The notes: a model not told the origin generated them from the letters alone. A DNA stretch of 64,000 nt from Siphonodentalium dalli (GCA_032622095.1 CP136061.1:249065582-249129581), one strand, 5' to 3'. Positions 20,901-33,879 are shown, numbered from the stretch's first letter. Numbers and translations: made by a program.

Positions 20901-21485
20901 TATAAGGGACGACGACACATGGCCCACGGAAGAACCAGCCTAACTCTAAATAATGAACCAACAAGTCAAATGATAAATCCTCTTCATAATAACGTCTTTA
21001 GTTGTTGCAGGTGGCATCGATATGTGGCGGTGATATATTTACATGTAAAGGTAAATAATGCATCAAATGTAGGATTTTAATAATGTCTGCATGTGCATGT
21101 CTTACTAACTCTTTAACACTTAATTAGTCCGTAATTAATCTTAACTGCACTTCACTATCCCTCATAAACAAATCGTATTGCTTTAATATTAAGTTTCGCG
21201 CTAAAACCTAAGTCAGCCCAATACTTTTAATTGGATTGGATTGGTTTAACCGCGAAATGTCAGTTGGTGTTCATTGTTGAAAAGAAGGTGCTGAGTTTTC
21301 AACAAACTCAATTATAAACAGTTAATTAATGGAGCTAAACTTTTAATAATGTTTGCAAAAGTATTCTACAAGTACAAGGAGACATCCAGACTCAAAACTC
21401 ATCGTTTAGGTATGTTCAATGTCGTAGTTTTATGTTCGTTTAAATGTTATATATTTTAACCCATTTTTCCTATTGTCGTCAATAG

Positions 21486-22992
21486 AGATCCACTTGTGAT
21501 TCTCCATAATTGGAATATGTCCGTTTTATAATTATGGATAGTTCACTTTATAATATGGTAAACTATAATTAATTCTCATTTAATTGCATATTTATAGTTA
21601 TAACATATTCATCTATACTTTGTGTTTGTGAAACTTCAAGTAGTAGTAGTTTGTAGAAAGTCTCTGACAGGAGCATTAATATATCCCCTTATGTGTGTAT
21701 AGGTTATTCTATATAACTAGTAGTATGAGTAGTATTGTGTAAGGGTGTATTATGTCTGTATGTTGGGAGGTATACCTCTTCCCTTAATCGAGAAATTAGG
21801 ACTTGTTTATTTATGTTTGTAGAGTCTACATATCTACATCTATACATATCTACAAAGATTGATGATAAAGTATTGTTGGAGTTGAGAATGTGATGATGAG
21901 TTTATTGATGAAAATATAGATAGAGATATAAAGTAAGGTATTGAACTTTATTACTCCCAGCACATAATGTTAACTAAGAGAGCACCAGCCCAAAATGATG
22001 ACTAAGCTACGAGTTGGTTGAGATGGAAAGAAAGGCGTAGACTTTATATATAATGTTATTTGAACCTTGAGATAAATGTATATGATTCCATGGAACTATC
22101 TCGTGAAAAATAACTGAGTTAGCCGGATATCCGTGGAGTTATAGATATAGTTGTAATATTGCTCCATTTCCTTTACCGTGGTGATTTATCTGGCCAGATA
22201 CTGATTGGCGCAGGCACAAAAAACGAACAACAAGAAACATCAACGAAACGCTTAAAGCTCAAATGAATATATCATGACCTTTTAGCAATGCATGGGTTCG
22301 TAGAATGTTACACTGTCGCGGCTCTATGTGGAATAGGAAAATGTGATGCATATAAGATTCTCAAAGTTGAAAAACACAATATAAGAGATATTGGTACACC
22401 CTCTGTTACAATATACGGAGTTGTAGATGAGGCTAGATAATTTATTTTTGATTGCTATGGGAACAAAATTGGCAATCAACCATAGAGGCTCGACGGAATT
22501 ACGGTTCAACAACGGCGGCCGCAGTAGTGCCAAAACTGAATTATCTACCCCAACCGACGATACGTTAATCGAAAATATTAAACGCGCCCACTTTCAAGTA
22601 TGTGCATGGAGACATGCGCTTGATGATACACCTCCTGACCACAATCCAACTGATTAATTATGTTCGACAGACGACAGGTCACTCGTCCCGACCTTAGTTC
22701 CAACTGGGAAGCCACTGTTCTTGAGATTATACTAAACTCATTAGATCTATGGTGTGTTTCAAATGCCCCTTGCGTGACAAAACTTTGTGGGTGTAGACGC
22801 GCGGGTTTAACCTGTACGACGTTCTGTTCGAGTGAGGGAGACATTTACTGTAGCTGACACATCGACCTGGCGAGAACAATACTGATGACATATATTAAAT
22901 GTGGATTGATTATAGTTTACCATATTACAAAGTAAACTATACATAATTATAAAAAGGACCTATTCCAATTATGGAGAATCACAAGTGGATCT
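21486..22992. mobile_element. 1.5-kb element with ~90-bp inverted repeats
   Basis: AGATCCACTTGTGATTCTCC at 21486 is mirrored by its complement ending at 22992, and similarity continues for about 88 bases (through TGGTAAACTATAAT) with few mismatches. TA lies near both edges but a target duplication is not clear. The interior holds the degenerate cysteine-rich gene below and no transposase. Confidence 0.7.
22427..22857 (+). pseudogene. Relic of a repetitive-family protein with C-terminal Cys cluster
   Basis: The first frame (22427-22657) contains 'IENIKRAHFQVCAWRHAL' and a Pro-rich end; after a TAA and frame change the second (22660-22857) reads 'RRQVTRPDL', 'LNSLDLW' and a terminal cluster TKLCGCRRAGLTCTTFC. 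I recall this succession (IKRAHxQxxxW, then a CGCxxxGLxCxxxC tail) from multi-copy uncharacterised invertebrate proteins, probably transposon-derived. It is broken and lacks the N-terminal portion. Confidence 0.45.
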
Positions 22993-23496
22993 ATTAGTCC
23001 AGGAGATATTGGTTGACCTCTGCACCCCCCCCCCCCACAGGACTCTCCTTCACCCCACTAATTTTCTTTCTTAATGTCTCCTCTAATTTGTTCCGGTTGT
23101 TAACAAGAAAAAAAAGTTGCCGCAGAGACTCCAGACAAGATGGCGTCCATCATGGCGGCCATTTTTTAATATGCACCAGGTCTCTTTGATCGCCGTTATA
23201 GTAAGGATGATGTGACACGCGGTCTTGTTTTCCGTTCGGTTCGTTATGGTAATATACAACCCTTACAAATTAGCCAAAATTCCGACACAAAAATCCAATA
23301 TGGCGGCCAAAATGGCCGCCGAAATGTAAAAGTTTTCGGACATTCACCAACTTTCCTTTGTCTCTGTGGGAAAATGTTGGCACCTTGACGCGATTTTATA
23401 TATTTATCGTCTAGAAGAGTCATTGGTGAACACACGGGGACCATAATATGCATTCCTTGCTGGATATTTTTGTCCGATATCACGTTTTCCCAATTG
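22993..23496 (+). repeat. Dispersed repeat X, copy 1 (inverted copy at 62326-62820)
   Basis: It contains 'gactccagacaagatggcgt', 'ggtctctttgatcgccgtta' and 'tatggcggccaaaatggc', all found in reverse at 62326-62820. It ends at the CCGG where the foldback element begins. A run of 14 C is at about 23024. Confidence 0.8.
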
Positions 23497-23500
23497 CCGG

Positions 23501-26500
23501 TATAATCCGGTCAAAGCCAAATCGACGCTAATGACGCAATGTCTGTTTCGAATCAATTAATGTTATTGCTATCATAAACAAACCCATGCGTATATATGTG
23601 CAGGAGATACTCGAGCTAGGATTCCTCTTATACCTGAGATGAGGAATATTCACCCAAATTCAAGATGGCGGCCAAAATGGCCACCAGAAATAGAAAAATC
23701 GCTGGTTTTAACATCAGTGAGAGTTATTGTCACGACAGCTCCACACCTGCTTACTATTGTGAGTTGGGAAACACTGAGGCGAAGAACTTTCCTTATATCA
23801 CATCCAAATAAAAGTCCCTCAAATCCAAAATGGCGCCCACAATGGCGGACAAATTTGAAAAATCACCGAAATTTCCTCATTTTCACATCATTGGGCATTA
23901 TTGTCGAGAAAACTCCACACATGCTGACAGTTGAGTTGGAAATACTGAGGTGAAGTAATTACCTTGCATCTGATGAAGGAATTTTTTTCCAATCCGCATA
24001 TGGCGGCCAAAATGGCGTCCGAAATTTGAAAACGAGCTTACATTCCTTTACTTTCTTACTATGGGCGTTATTGTTAAGCGAATTATACCCACAACTACAT
24101 GTTCACATGGGACATTGATATGAAGTATTCATTTGAATTTGGCCAACTCTCACAGTCAAGATGGCTGCCAAACTGGCGGCCAAAAATTGAAAAGAAGTCG
24201 AAATTGTCACATACTAATTTCAAACTTTTTTGTCATAATATCAATGTGTATGGGTTGGACGAAACGGCACATAAGCCATCTATTAGTTCCAACATAGGTC
24301 GTCGTCTTCTGGAAGGACGAAAACACACAATAATCGCGATGTGGCATTTCGAAATCCATTCTCCACTAAGCGCCCACAGTGGCCGTAACCGTATATGGGT
24401 GCGCCGAATAGTCATATTATGACTTCCAAGAATCAAAACAACAATACCTAAGCGTATTCTGATTTGCCACATTCAGCATTATCTGGACCAGCATCCGTCT
24501 CATCGTCACATTAATCTATCTCGCTCGCACCAACAGAGTTTTCTACACTTCTTGGTAGAAGGGTCCCACTAATCGGAATGTTTCAAACAACTCATATGTC
24601 GGTGTCAAGCTCACGTGTTTGTCTCGAAAGCTGGGAATTCTTATCCTTATTCTTTGCGAGCTTAAATCGTGGTAGGTTATGGTATAATTCAGATGCATAA
24701 TATGGGATCTGAGCATTATCTTGCGTGATAAACTAGAAAGGTATGCGATCGATGCGTATACTAGCTTTCAGAAGGACCTCTCTATCTGCGTATTTTTCAG
24801 ATTTGGTTACCTAGTGTGGATAGCAAAATGTACATCTGGTGATCTTCCCACCCAGCCACTTCTCAATATATGGTTCATCAATTCACATATCCACGTACTG
24901 GCGTAGCCGGACAACTTCTGTATATGGCTTCGAATGTTTAAAGCCTAACATTTGACGGATGCCTTTCTGCTAAGGCGTTGAAGACCATAATGCATAATAT
25001 ACCCACACTTCTTGACCATGATCATAAGAACAGTCCTGTTGGCGTCCAGCAATCGTCTCACCATACAGATCCAAGCAGATAACAATACACGCGGTGCTAG
25101 TTTGTGGGCATGTGTCATGACGGTGGAAATGAAATTGGACCATGACTGCACCGCTCCTTCTTTGTGTATGTTTTAGATTCAGACATGATCGCATGTGGCT
25201 TTGCTTTCCTTGTATCTTCCAATCCGTTTGGAAGCCGCTCTTAATCAACTGGACCAGGCGTGTACCATTGGCTACTATATAAGCCCCACCCAGACTGGGA
25301 TGTAGTCTTAAGGACGATGCATTTGATAGTTGATATGTCATACTCACGCTGTGTGGTGGTCGGTATGGTTCAAGAAATGCCATCAACACAAGGGTGAAAT
25401 GTTCAACGCGAAGAACATCTAGAGGAATGTTACTTTGATGAGATCTTGCATTCAGTTTAACCTACGTTGGGCACACAAAGTGATTTCTTGGTAACATCAC
25501 CATTCAAAACCATTGTCCTGCATGAGACATAGTAACTACTATATTCTAAAGTTATATAATATAAAGCTCTATGATCATAATTATCACGTTTACCAACGTC
25601 CACATCCATTGCCGTCGAGACTATAAATTGTTCTTTAAACACACAATGAAATAAATGCACCACAGTTCCTGACATTTTCTTGAATAATACCGCCCGCATA
25701 CTGACACTAACCCTGAGAGAGGATAACAACAACGCATACCTTCATTCCACAAAGACATTATCCTTTAGCTCATCCGACTGTTCTGGGGAGGCTAGGATAG
25801 TATTATCCAGACAAAATTATACGTCTGGTCAAGTTTATTAAGAACGGCCTTGAAACGGATGTGGAAATGCAATCATACCACACCAAAAACACCAACACGC
25901 ATGATATTCTATATCTGAAACATGCACATGTTGTAGGGGTTTATACCGTGGCCATTTCATTCCCACTGTCATGGCGCATGTCTACAAACTAGCACCGCGA
26001 GTATTGTTCTCCTCTACTGGGAGCTATTCGACGAGACGACTGCGGGACGTCACACAGTTTGCCTAGGATCATGGTCAAGAAGTGTGGATAGTATGGAATG
26101 AGACATCTAGCTACCTTCGAAACACTGCCGAAGTTGTCCACGTATGTCAATACGTTCGCTAAGATTGTGAGTTGAACCATCTATTGAGAAGTGACTAGTT
26201 AACTGGGAAGTTCGCCAGGTGTACATGTCGTTATCCCCATGGGGTACGAGAAAGACATACATAGACATGACTTTCTGTAAGCTTGTATACTCATCGACCA
26301 TATGCCTTTCTAGTTCAAGATGACGAACAAATCCCATATTTAGAAAGTATTTAAAATCTTAAGCTAGACACCTGAAAATTAATTGTTTGAAACGTTATGA
26401 TTAGAGGGACCCTTCTCCCAGGAAGTGTTGAATACTTTGTCGGTGTGAGCTACCTAGATTTATCAGTCAAAGAAATGGAAACTGGTCCAGATCATTAAGG

Positions 26501-27464
26501 ACGTGGCAAATCAGAATCTGTTATCAGGTAATTGTTCTAATATGGCTATTCGGTGCACCTACGGTCACGGCCATTATCGGCGCGAAGTGTCGAATGGATT
26601 TCGGAATGCCACATCGCGATATTAATTGTGGATTTCGTACTTCCAGAAGGATGCGAGCAATGTTATGCGTTTTGATACGTTTTAAGTCGAACTAATAGAT
26701 GGGTTGTGTATAGTTTCGTCCATACATATCGATATTATGACAAAAAGTTGAAATTTGTATGTGAAAATATCGATTTCTTTTCAATTTCTGGCCCCCAGTT
26801 TAGCTACCATCTTGACCTTGAGTATCAATTACCAAACTCAAATGAATACTTCATATCACTATTCCATATCAACATGTAATGGTGGGTAGAATTCGCGAAA
26901 CAATAACGCCCATCGTAAGAAAGTAAAGGAAAGTAGGCGTGTTTTCAAATATCGGTCGCCATTTTGGCCGCCATCTTAGTTTGGAAAACAATTTCTTGCA
27001 TGGGATGTAAGGTAACTACTTCACCACAGTATTTCCAACTCAGCTGTAAGCATGTGTGGAGTTTTCTCGACAATAATGCCCATTGATGTGAAAATGATGG
27101 ATTTTCGGTGGGTTTTATAAATCTGTCCGCATTGTGGGCGCCATTTTTGATTTGGGGGACTTTTATTTGGATGCAATATAAGGACAGTTCTTCGAATCAG
27201 CGTTTCCAACTCAAAATAGTAAGCAGATGTAGAGGTGTCGTAACAATAACTCTCACTGATGTTAAAATCAGCGATTTTCGGCGATTTTTCTATTTCTGAT
27301 GGCCATTTTGGATGAATATTCCCCAACTCAAGTAAAAGAAAAATCCTAGCCCGTGTATCTCCTGCACATATATACTCATGGCTGGAGTAATAATGACAAT
27401 AGCACTCATTGATTCAAAACAGACATTGCGTTATTAACGACGATTTGGCTTTGACCGGATTATA
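23501..27464. mobile_element. 3,964-bp foldback element with CCGG target duplication
   Basis: Termini TATAATCCGGTCAAAGCC and GGCTTTGACCGGATTATA are exact inverted copies. Inverted similarity continues inward for at least 1.4 kb per arm (for example, 'ttaacatcagtgagagttat' near 23705 against its complement near 27250, and 'cttcttgaccatgatc' at 25008 against its complement near 26070). CCGG flanks both sides (23497-23500, 27465-27468), and the 62.3-kb repeat shows the site without the element. Arms carry recurrent 'aaaatggcggcc' phrases. No intact transposase was recognised in the interior; small ORFs are shadows. Confidence 0.85.
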
Positions 27465-27468
27465 CCGG

Positions 27469-28540
27469 TGTTCTGCTTAATAAGTACGTTGCCAGATAAG
27501 TCAGTATCTAAAAATAGAATGGCTTAAGCATAGGCCCCGGTGCGCACATGTGCTATGGACGAGAGCTCTGATTGGCTCTGCACATAAAGGTAATGGTCAT
27601 TCTTCGTGTCGGGATAATACATTTTGCCAAAATAGTTATTTTGCTGTCACTCAAGATTCTGTGTTCTTTGAGAATCAGGTGCCCTGCCGATACCAAACTC
27701 TAATTGACGCGGGCAAATTTCACTGAGTTTCATTTCAACCTGAATAGAAGATAGATCTCAGACTTTCGTCCTCTTATAACTAGTTGAAGCTTTCCTATGA
27801 AACAATAAGGACAAACTGTATAAAAACTCATTCTTTGTCAAAACAATCATTGAATGTAACCACCTGGAGGACACGGCCAGCGCATATGATTTAACATCAA
27901 CAACAACATTAACAGCGTAAGTCGTCCAACGGTGAACCTACAGCCAAATCAAGGCTCCTACACCGACCAACATACAGATGCAGATCGAACTTGAAACAAG
28001 ATAATCACAAAATGAGTGTTTACTGTATTATATATTTTATAATAATTAATATAAGTGTTTTCCACGTAAAAACATTCAATTAATTCTATTCAATATAATT
28101 CATTGTCAATGTCATTGACGCGAAATTAGGTTACTTAGTTAGTTAGTACAACTGACCTCCTCGATACAATCATTATGATTAAACGCTGAAATGCATAAAA
28201 CTAAAAGGCCATGCATTGAAATTATTCAGATTCAGGGGTCATTAATATTGTTGCCACATTTTGGTTTGTTGGCTGGTTGGAAACGGGCCAGCTCGTCCTA
28301 CTCCCAGATCTACTCGTGGCCATATACTATAGCGACGAGGTCGCCGAGCCACTATGTGGCCATGGAAACGACGATTAGCTTTCTTGAGTAAATTCTCCCA
28401 GCCTGCAAAGGTATCTGTGTCAACGGCGTCACTGGTGCCTTGTATCGCAACTACCGTACCGTAACGGTGCATATATTTATTATCGCCAATTCGTTATCGC
28501 TAATTTTATCAGGGAATTTCATAGGAAATGGTAGATAAAG
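27469..28540. other. Non-coding
   Basis: Begins with the other half of repeat X (TTCTGCTTAATAAGTACG). No supported gene. Confidence 0.4.
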
Positions 28541-28549
28541 AGTGATACC

Positions 28550-28840
28550 ATGCAAAACAAATCACTCAACATGCAGGGTAGATATGCCTACGGCTACATG
28601 TATACTGAAATGGAGCCTATACAAGTTGGTAGAGGCATATCAGGAGACATCGGGTCGTCATCTTTGTATCCCGTCCCATATGGAATTAATCCATATCCCC
28701 CCTCGGCTCAGGGTTCCCATATGGGGTCGATGTCCGCCATTTTGTTTTTTCATGGAACTCTGCCACCTCGGGTATATTTTCGGTGTATTTTGGCGCCAAG
28801 AAAAGGGATATCTGTCGGAAATCGAGTTCTGTTAATTTAA
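28550..28840 (+). CDS. Unrecognised ORF, 96 codons, possible exon
   Basis: The frame starts MQNKSLNMQGRYAYGY and is rich in Gly, Tyr, Pro, Ser and Met (PVPYGINPYPPSAQGSHMGS), unlike the Leu/Ile/Asn/Lys-rich chance ORFs of the neighbourhood. The composition resembles low-complexity activation regions of transcription factors, but no domain is present, no partner exon was found and splice sites are unclear. It may be a fragment of a real gene or a chance frame. Confidence 0.2.
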   Translation: MQNKSLNMQGRYAYGYMYTEMEPIQVGRGISGDIGSSSLYPVPYGINPYPPSAQGSHMGSMSAILFFHGTLPPRVYFRCILAPRKGISVGNRVLLI

Positions 28841-29999
28841 AGACATCAACCCTGATAATTAGGAAAAATGTCCTTAATATGCAAAAAAAACAGCATTCTC
28901 TTAGGCTTTTTTTTTAATTGTCCAAAACAAGCTCGAATTGTTCAATTATGTTACTGAATGTGTTAGATCTTGTTAGAAATCAATTGTCATCTAAATAATT
29001 TGATCATTACTGATATTTAAGAACTTCAACTATATGTATTAAACCATATTTGTTTTTATTTCAAAATACTTTCTGAGTATTAATTATATATTAATAATAT
29101 AAGCCAACACACAACAACAACATAAATGGTACTGTTTTGAAAGTTCATGTTTCTTGCAATAGGAAATTTGTATGGGCCAATTCCTTTGAATTCTGGGCAT
29201 ATAATATTGATATTGGTAATTACGTGGACCCTTCTGTATCTGTTCATGACTCGTATTGACTGACTTAGGTTTTCTCCGCACGGACTCCCAATTCTGTAAC
29301 ACATGTGTTGGGAATATGTGTTTTGGGTACCCAGTAGTACATTACCAGTCGATTTGCAAAATCCTACCTGTCAAAAAGTTTGTTGTGAGCAAACCCGCCC
29401 TGTCGCCCAGCTTGAAATCACAACTGGCTATTATCTACGGGTCGGGCAAAGAATTCCCCCAAAAAAAATGCTGAAATGAGTTTTATGGCTTTTCATTTCA
29501 TAATGAGGGATGTGAATACCATCTAGAGAAGAAGAATCATTCGAACCGGATGAAAATTATTAATTGGCTTCTTTATCTATAAATTTGTATAAAACATTAC
29601 TTTTACTGATAGTCGAGTCTGATCAAAGAGAAACTATTTCACAACATACCTATATTTTAACATTGTTGATATAATACATGTATATATAGAGGATCTACAT
29701 CGGCTCCTATAAGGCATGCAATAACGTTTCACGTAACTGCCCTCATAAAGAAATAGTCCAAGATAAATAAAGACTCTTTGTCGTATTTAATGGCGCATAT
29801 TTAATGACATAATTTTTCAAACTCTTCATTCATTATAGCTTGTGGGAAAAATATTGGAAGCCAAAGTATTTTGAGACGTAGTGTACGGAATGTAAACAGA
29901 CGACAGACCGATTTCAAGCATGACCTGGCACTATTTCCTATTATTAAACGAACGTTTAATATCACAATTTATAGAATGGGTTTATTGAATGGAATAAGT
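28841..29999. other. Non-coding, AT-rich
   Basis: No supported gene or clear repeat was seen. Confidence 0.35.
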
Positions 30000-30001
30000 G
30001 T

Positions 30002-30238
30002 AGGACCATGTAATAAATATATGTTATAACATTTTTTCGTACATTTTTGTTTACTGTTACATGTATTTGACAAAACTTGCTGCATAAAAAATTCTGAGCA
30101 ATCCTTCTGTTTGGTTTTAGACCAAGTCATTATGATACTAGTCGCTACAATCCAGATTGGGAACACGAACGAACATACTGACATCCAGGGGATACAGAGG
30201 CAACCTATTGAAAGCATGAGGGACATTTTCAAGTGATG
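30002..30238 (+). repeat. ~220-bp direct duplication, copy 1 (copy 2 at 31043-31258)
   Basis: Starts 'taggaccatgtaataaatat' and ends 'catccaggggatacagag' in both copies, about 93% similar by eye. The duplicates flank the hAT-like element. Confidence 0.85.
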
Positions 30239-30274
30239 GGTGAGTATTTGTAGAGGCAGCTAGATATGTCTCTC

Positions 30275-31009
30275 CAGTGTTCGCGCTGGACCGAAAAATA
30301 TTTTAACCAAATGAAAATTTTATTAGCCAAATGAAAAAAACTTAAGCCAAATGTTTTTTGGCCAAATTAAATCCTCATTTTCTGGGCGGTTCACAATTAA
30401 TGACTAAACTATTCGCTTTAAACTTTATTTGTTATTCAGTATAAAAACATAATTAAAACAACACAAAAACAACTTTAAAAACAATATTATACGAACATAT
30501 GTATGTATTATATCACACAAGCAGATCAATTCATAACACATTACTATAGAATACGGCGGGATTTCACATCGCAAAAGACCGCATAAATTCGCTAAGCTAA
30601 TTAATTGTAATAACTCTATGTCGTTGACACTTTTATGATGAGAAGCCAGTTTATTAAACGGGATTCAGATTACGCAACCATTGATTAAGAACTGCTCTTC
30701 TGAACAAAGCATTTTATCTTACAGACGGCTTAATCAGTTACATAACCAGTATACAGCTTAAGCATTTTGACGATTAGGCTGGTTAAATGTCATCGACGGC
30801 GTATAAACATAAGTACGAAATACTTTCATCACATAACTTCGATCTATTCAGCGCTTTTATTAATTAGCTTTACGACTCCATGCTTTCCGTCTCCATTTGG
30901 GGTAAAAAAAAAAGTTTAGCCAAATTTTTTAGCCAAATGAAATTTTTATTAGCCAAATTCAAATAATATTAGCCATTGGCTAATTTGGCTACCGACAGCG
31001 CGAACACTG
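30275..31009. mobile_element. 735-bp hAT-like non-autonomous element
   Basis: Ends CAGTGTTCGCGCTG…CAGCGCGAACACTG are inverted copies and start CA-G, as in hAT elements. The 8-bp flanks are TGTCTCTC (30267-30274) and TTTCTCTC (31010-31017), 7 of 8 matching, which fits the hAT 8-bp duplication. Subterminal 'tagccaaatg' phrases recur at both ends in inverted sense. No coding capacity. Confidence 0.85.
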
Positions 31010-31042
31010 TTTCTCTCTAAATCACGGATATGAAAATGGAAT

Positions 31043-31258
31043 AAGGGTAGGACCATGTAATAAATATATTTTATAACATTTTTTCGTACATTATAGTTTA
31101 CTGTTACATGTATGTGATAAAACTTGCTGCATCAAAAATTCTGAGCAATTCTTCTGTTTGGTTTCAGACCAAGTCAATATGATACTAGTCGCTACAATCC
31201 AGTTTGGGAACATAAACGAACATACTGACATCCAGGGGATACAGAGCCACTTGTTTTA
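31043..31258 (+). repeat. ~220-bp direct duplication, copy 2
   Basis: See copy 1 at 30002; differences are scattered substitutions and short indels. Confidence 0.85.
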
Positions 31259-32279
31259 TGATTGACAGGTACAAAATCTATTCTAGCCATGGTTATCCGA
31301 TCTGAATGTAATTTGGTATGGAGGTTTGCCATCACAAATACTTTCAAAAGAGTGCCCAATTGCGTTATTTGTGTTTTTATTTTGTCTGATTAATCGACAT
31401 TCATAATATTTTCTCGATTTTGTGTCTGTAAGGCTTTGAACCAATTTCAACAAACAAAGTTTTGGTATTCACTCGTGCAGGTGTTATTCAGTCATCACGG
31501 GTCGGATTAAGACATCTTTCAAAATAAGCCAGATAAGAAAATTAATAAACCTCATTAGAAAGATACCTTGGTGGGGGTATATTACATGTATATATTATAT
31601 ATATATTATATATATTATACCAAGCTCTTTCCTAAGTAAAATAAAATAGAAAAATTGGCCATGCAAGTACTTGGCCCATGTATCTACTATCTAGCTACTA
31701 ACTATAGCAAGGGCGATTTTTATCTCACAGATTTTTGGTAATGGGCAGGTGGTGGGTGGTCATTTTCAGATTAGTGATTTAACATCATAACTTGAACAAA
31801 TATCAACTGATTTGTTGATATTTGATACAGGTATATGAAACTTGCTCATTAATGCTCAACAATGTCTTGATCGAGTTTGAAAACCGGTCAGGTATGTGAA
31901 GCACAGCCCTTAATTAGTTAATTTTTAATAGTGCCATAACTTGAAAAAAAGTTAATCAACTGATTTTGTTATATTCGGTATATGAGACTCGCTTAATAAT
32001 GTCTTGTTCGAAATTCAAAGTCTACTAATATGGTTTATAAGCATTCGTTCTCTATTTCTATAGATTACATGTATCTCATCCTGTTTTTTTTTAAGATATC
32101 ATACAAGCTATCCAACAGTGAACAGAATTTAGATCCTACACAGGCCACTGGTAACTCTTAAGAAGAATTAGGATAGATGAAACAGTAACTATTAAGGTTA
32201 TGAATCTACCACAGGTAACTTGAATTTTTAGCTGCATTAATTTTAGACTTATTTTAGTTCAACTGAGAAATTGTTAAGA
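31259..32279. repeat. AT-rich spacer with degenerate 'cttgaac…caactgatt' repeat units
   Basis: Includes an (AT)n tract at about 31590-31620 and, at 31790-32010, units of the same degenerate family found at 33880-34440 ('aatgtcttgatcgagtttga'). No gene. Confidence 0.5.
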
Positions 32280-33148
32280 GGTGCCACGATTATTGATTTT
32301 GATAATCGATAATCGGTTGTCAATAATCGACTATAATCGATTAATCGTACCTAATAACTTCAGTGGAAGATTTCCGTAATATGGCCTATTGGCTGGGGGC
32401 TGGTTAAATGCACTGTCGCTGATTGTGGCTTCGGCTGATGTAATTTTTTACATTAATAAAGTGCATCATAAACCACTGTTAATGACCAATGAACACAATG
32501 TATTGAATACCACCACAGTTCTCGGTGATGTTATGATTATAATATTTGTGAGTTCATTTGAACGAACGTTGCGATTGATTTCAGTTATGAATAGCCAAAC
32601 ATACAAACAATATAAGAGTAGGAAAGTTAGAAACTATAAGTTTCATTAAACATCCAGTGCGTGGTTAACAATCACAAACGTGTGCCCCCCCACCCGCAAA
32701 TTACAGGACTTAGAACAAGTTAAGTATGATACACGATAACTTGTATTAGTAACATCTAAGGTGACAGTCGGCACATTTCAAAGCCATAGTGCCACCTGTC
32801 AAGTTTAAATTTATATACAACGACGTCGCCATAAGTACAAAGCTGCAGTGCCACCGATTTGTAGAATATACAATGGGCCGAAGAGTAACCATGTCGCATC
32901 ATCAAATGAACTGCCGAGTGTTTGCAACATAAGTTAGTAGTACTCATGTTGTCGGAATCTCTTTGATTAAATTGATGTTGTTAACCCTTCGGTTGTAGAT
33001 TAAACTGTGTAAAAGAAACACCGTATTCAATAATACCCGACATTTTCCGACATCTGTAATAAATAACGCAGATTAATCGACTATGGCAATGGTAATCGAT
33101 TATCGGCTTTATCAACGGTTCATCGATTATACGATTAATCGTGGCACC
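32280..33148. mobile_element. 869-bp inverted-repeat element (GGTGCCACGATTA ends)
   Basis: GGTGCCACGATTA at the left and TAATCGTGGCACC at the right are exact inverted copies. Near each end the phrases ATCGATTA and TAATCGAT recur in several registers. A target duplication was not identified. No transposase. Confidence 0.65.
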
Positions 33149-33199
33149 CCTAAATTTAATTGTTATGACTGCTTGTCCAGGCAACTTAACTTGAAAGAG

Positions 33200-33302
33200 T
33201 TGTGTGGTATAGCATGATACAAGGTGATTTGGGACCAATACCAGCACGAACCGATGGGTGGTATTGGTCCTGTTGAGTCTTGTATCATGCTATAACACAC
33301 AA
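33200..33302. repeat. 103-bp near-perfect hairpin
   Basis: Outer arms 33200-33223 and 33279-33302 (TTGTGTGGTATAGCATGATA… against its complement) differ at one position over 24 bases. Inner arms GGACCAATACC and GGTATTGGTCC extend the stem around a small central loop. Confidence 0.8.
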
Positions 33303-33879
33303 CCCAAGACACTGTAACATTTTTACCATGTTGACAATTCTAACCAATTGGGAAAAAATGCTCCATCTGTGAGTTTGCATGCCAAAAGTTACATTTTGAA
33401 CGAATGCCTTTAGAATAATCATGATGGCCCAATGATGAATTTTGTTTACATGATTCCAAATGATAACAACCAAGATCAGAATAAAAATTGAGGTCTGTTG
33501 GATTGGGAAGAAGATGTTAAAAGCTTTCTGAGGGGTAGTTGTGGAAAATGTTTTCTGTATAATTCCAAGTGATGTCCACCAAGATGACTTGGATAAGAAA
33601 AAAAATCGATATTTTTTTGCCAACTCTTTCCATGATGGGAGGTGGAAGTGGGTTGATATATTTAGACCTGAGTATCCCCTCTCCACCATGAATGAGCATA
33701 AGAAAAACAAGTTTAAGTTTGTTACAAACCTATGTAACACAGCCATTTATTGATGAATTGTGACATTTTTTGGTACATGACTTTATTCTCACATTTGACA
33801 GAAAGTCAGGACAGCCCCGTCTTTTAACCAGAGTTATCCCACTTATTTATATGTAATTTTATGTCCATTAGTGTGGTAA

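Noticed and set aside
24970-25389. 139-codon minus-strand ORF in the foldback interior, with a phrase slightly reminiscent of Tc1 transposases
   Set aside because: The resemblance is limited to a few residues and the expected catalytic motifs are not visible.
33285-33746. 153-codon minus-strand ORF
   Set aside because: Phe/Ile/Leu/Asn-rich with no domain, in AT-rich DNA next to a hairpin; expected by chance.
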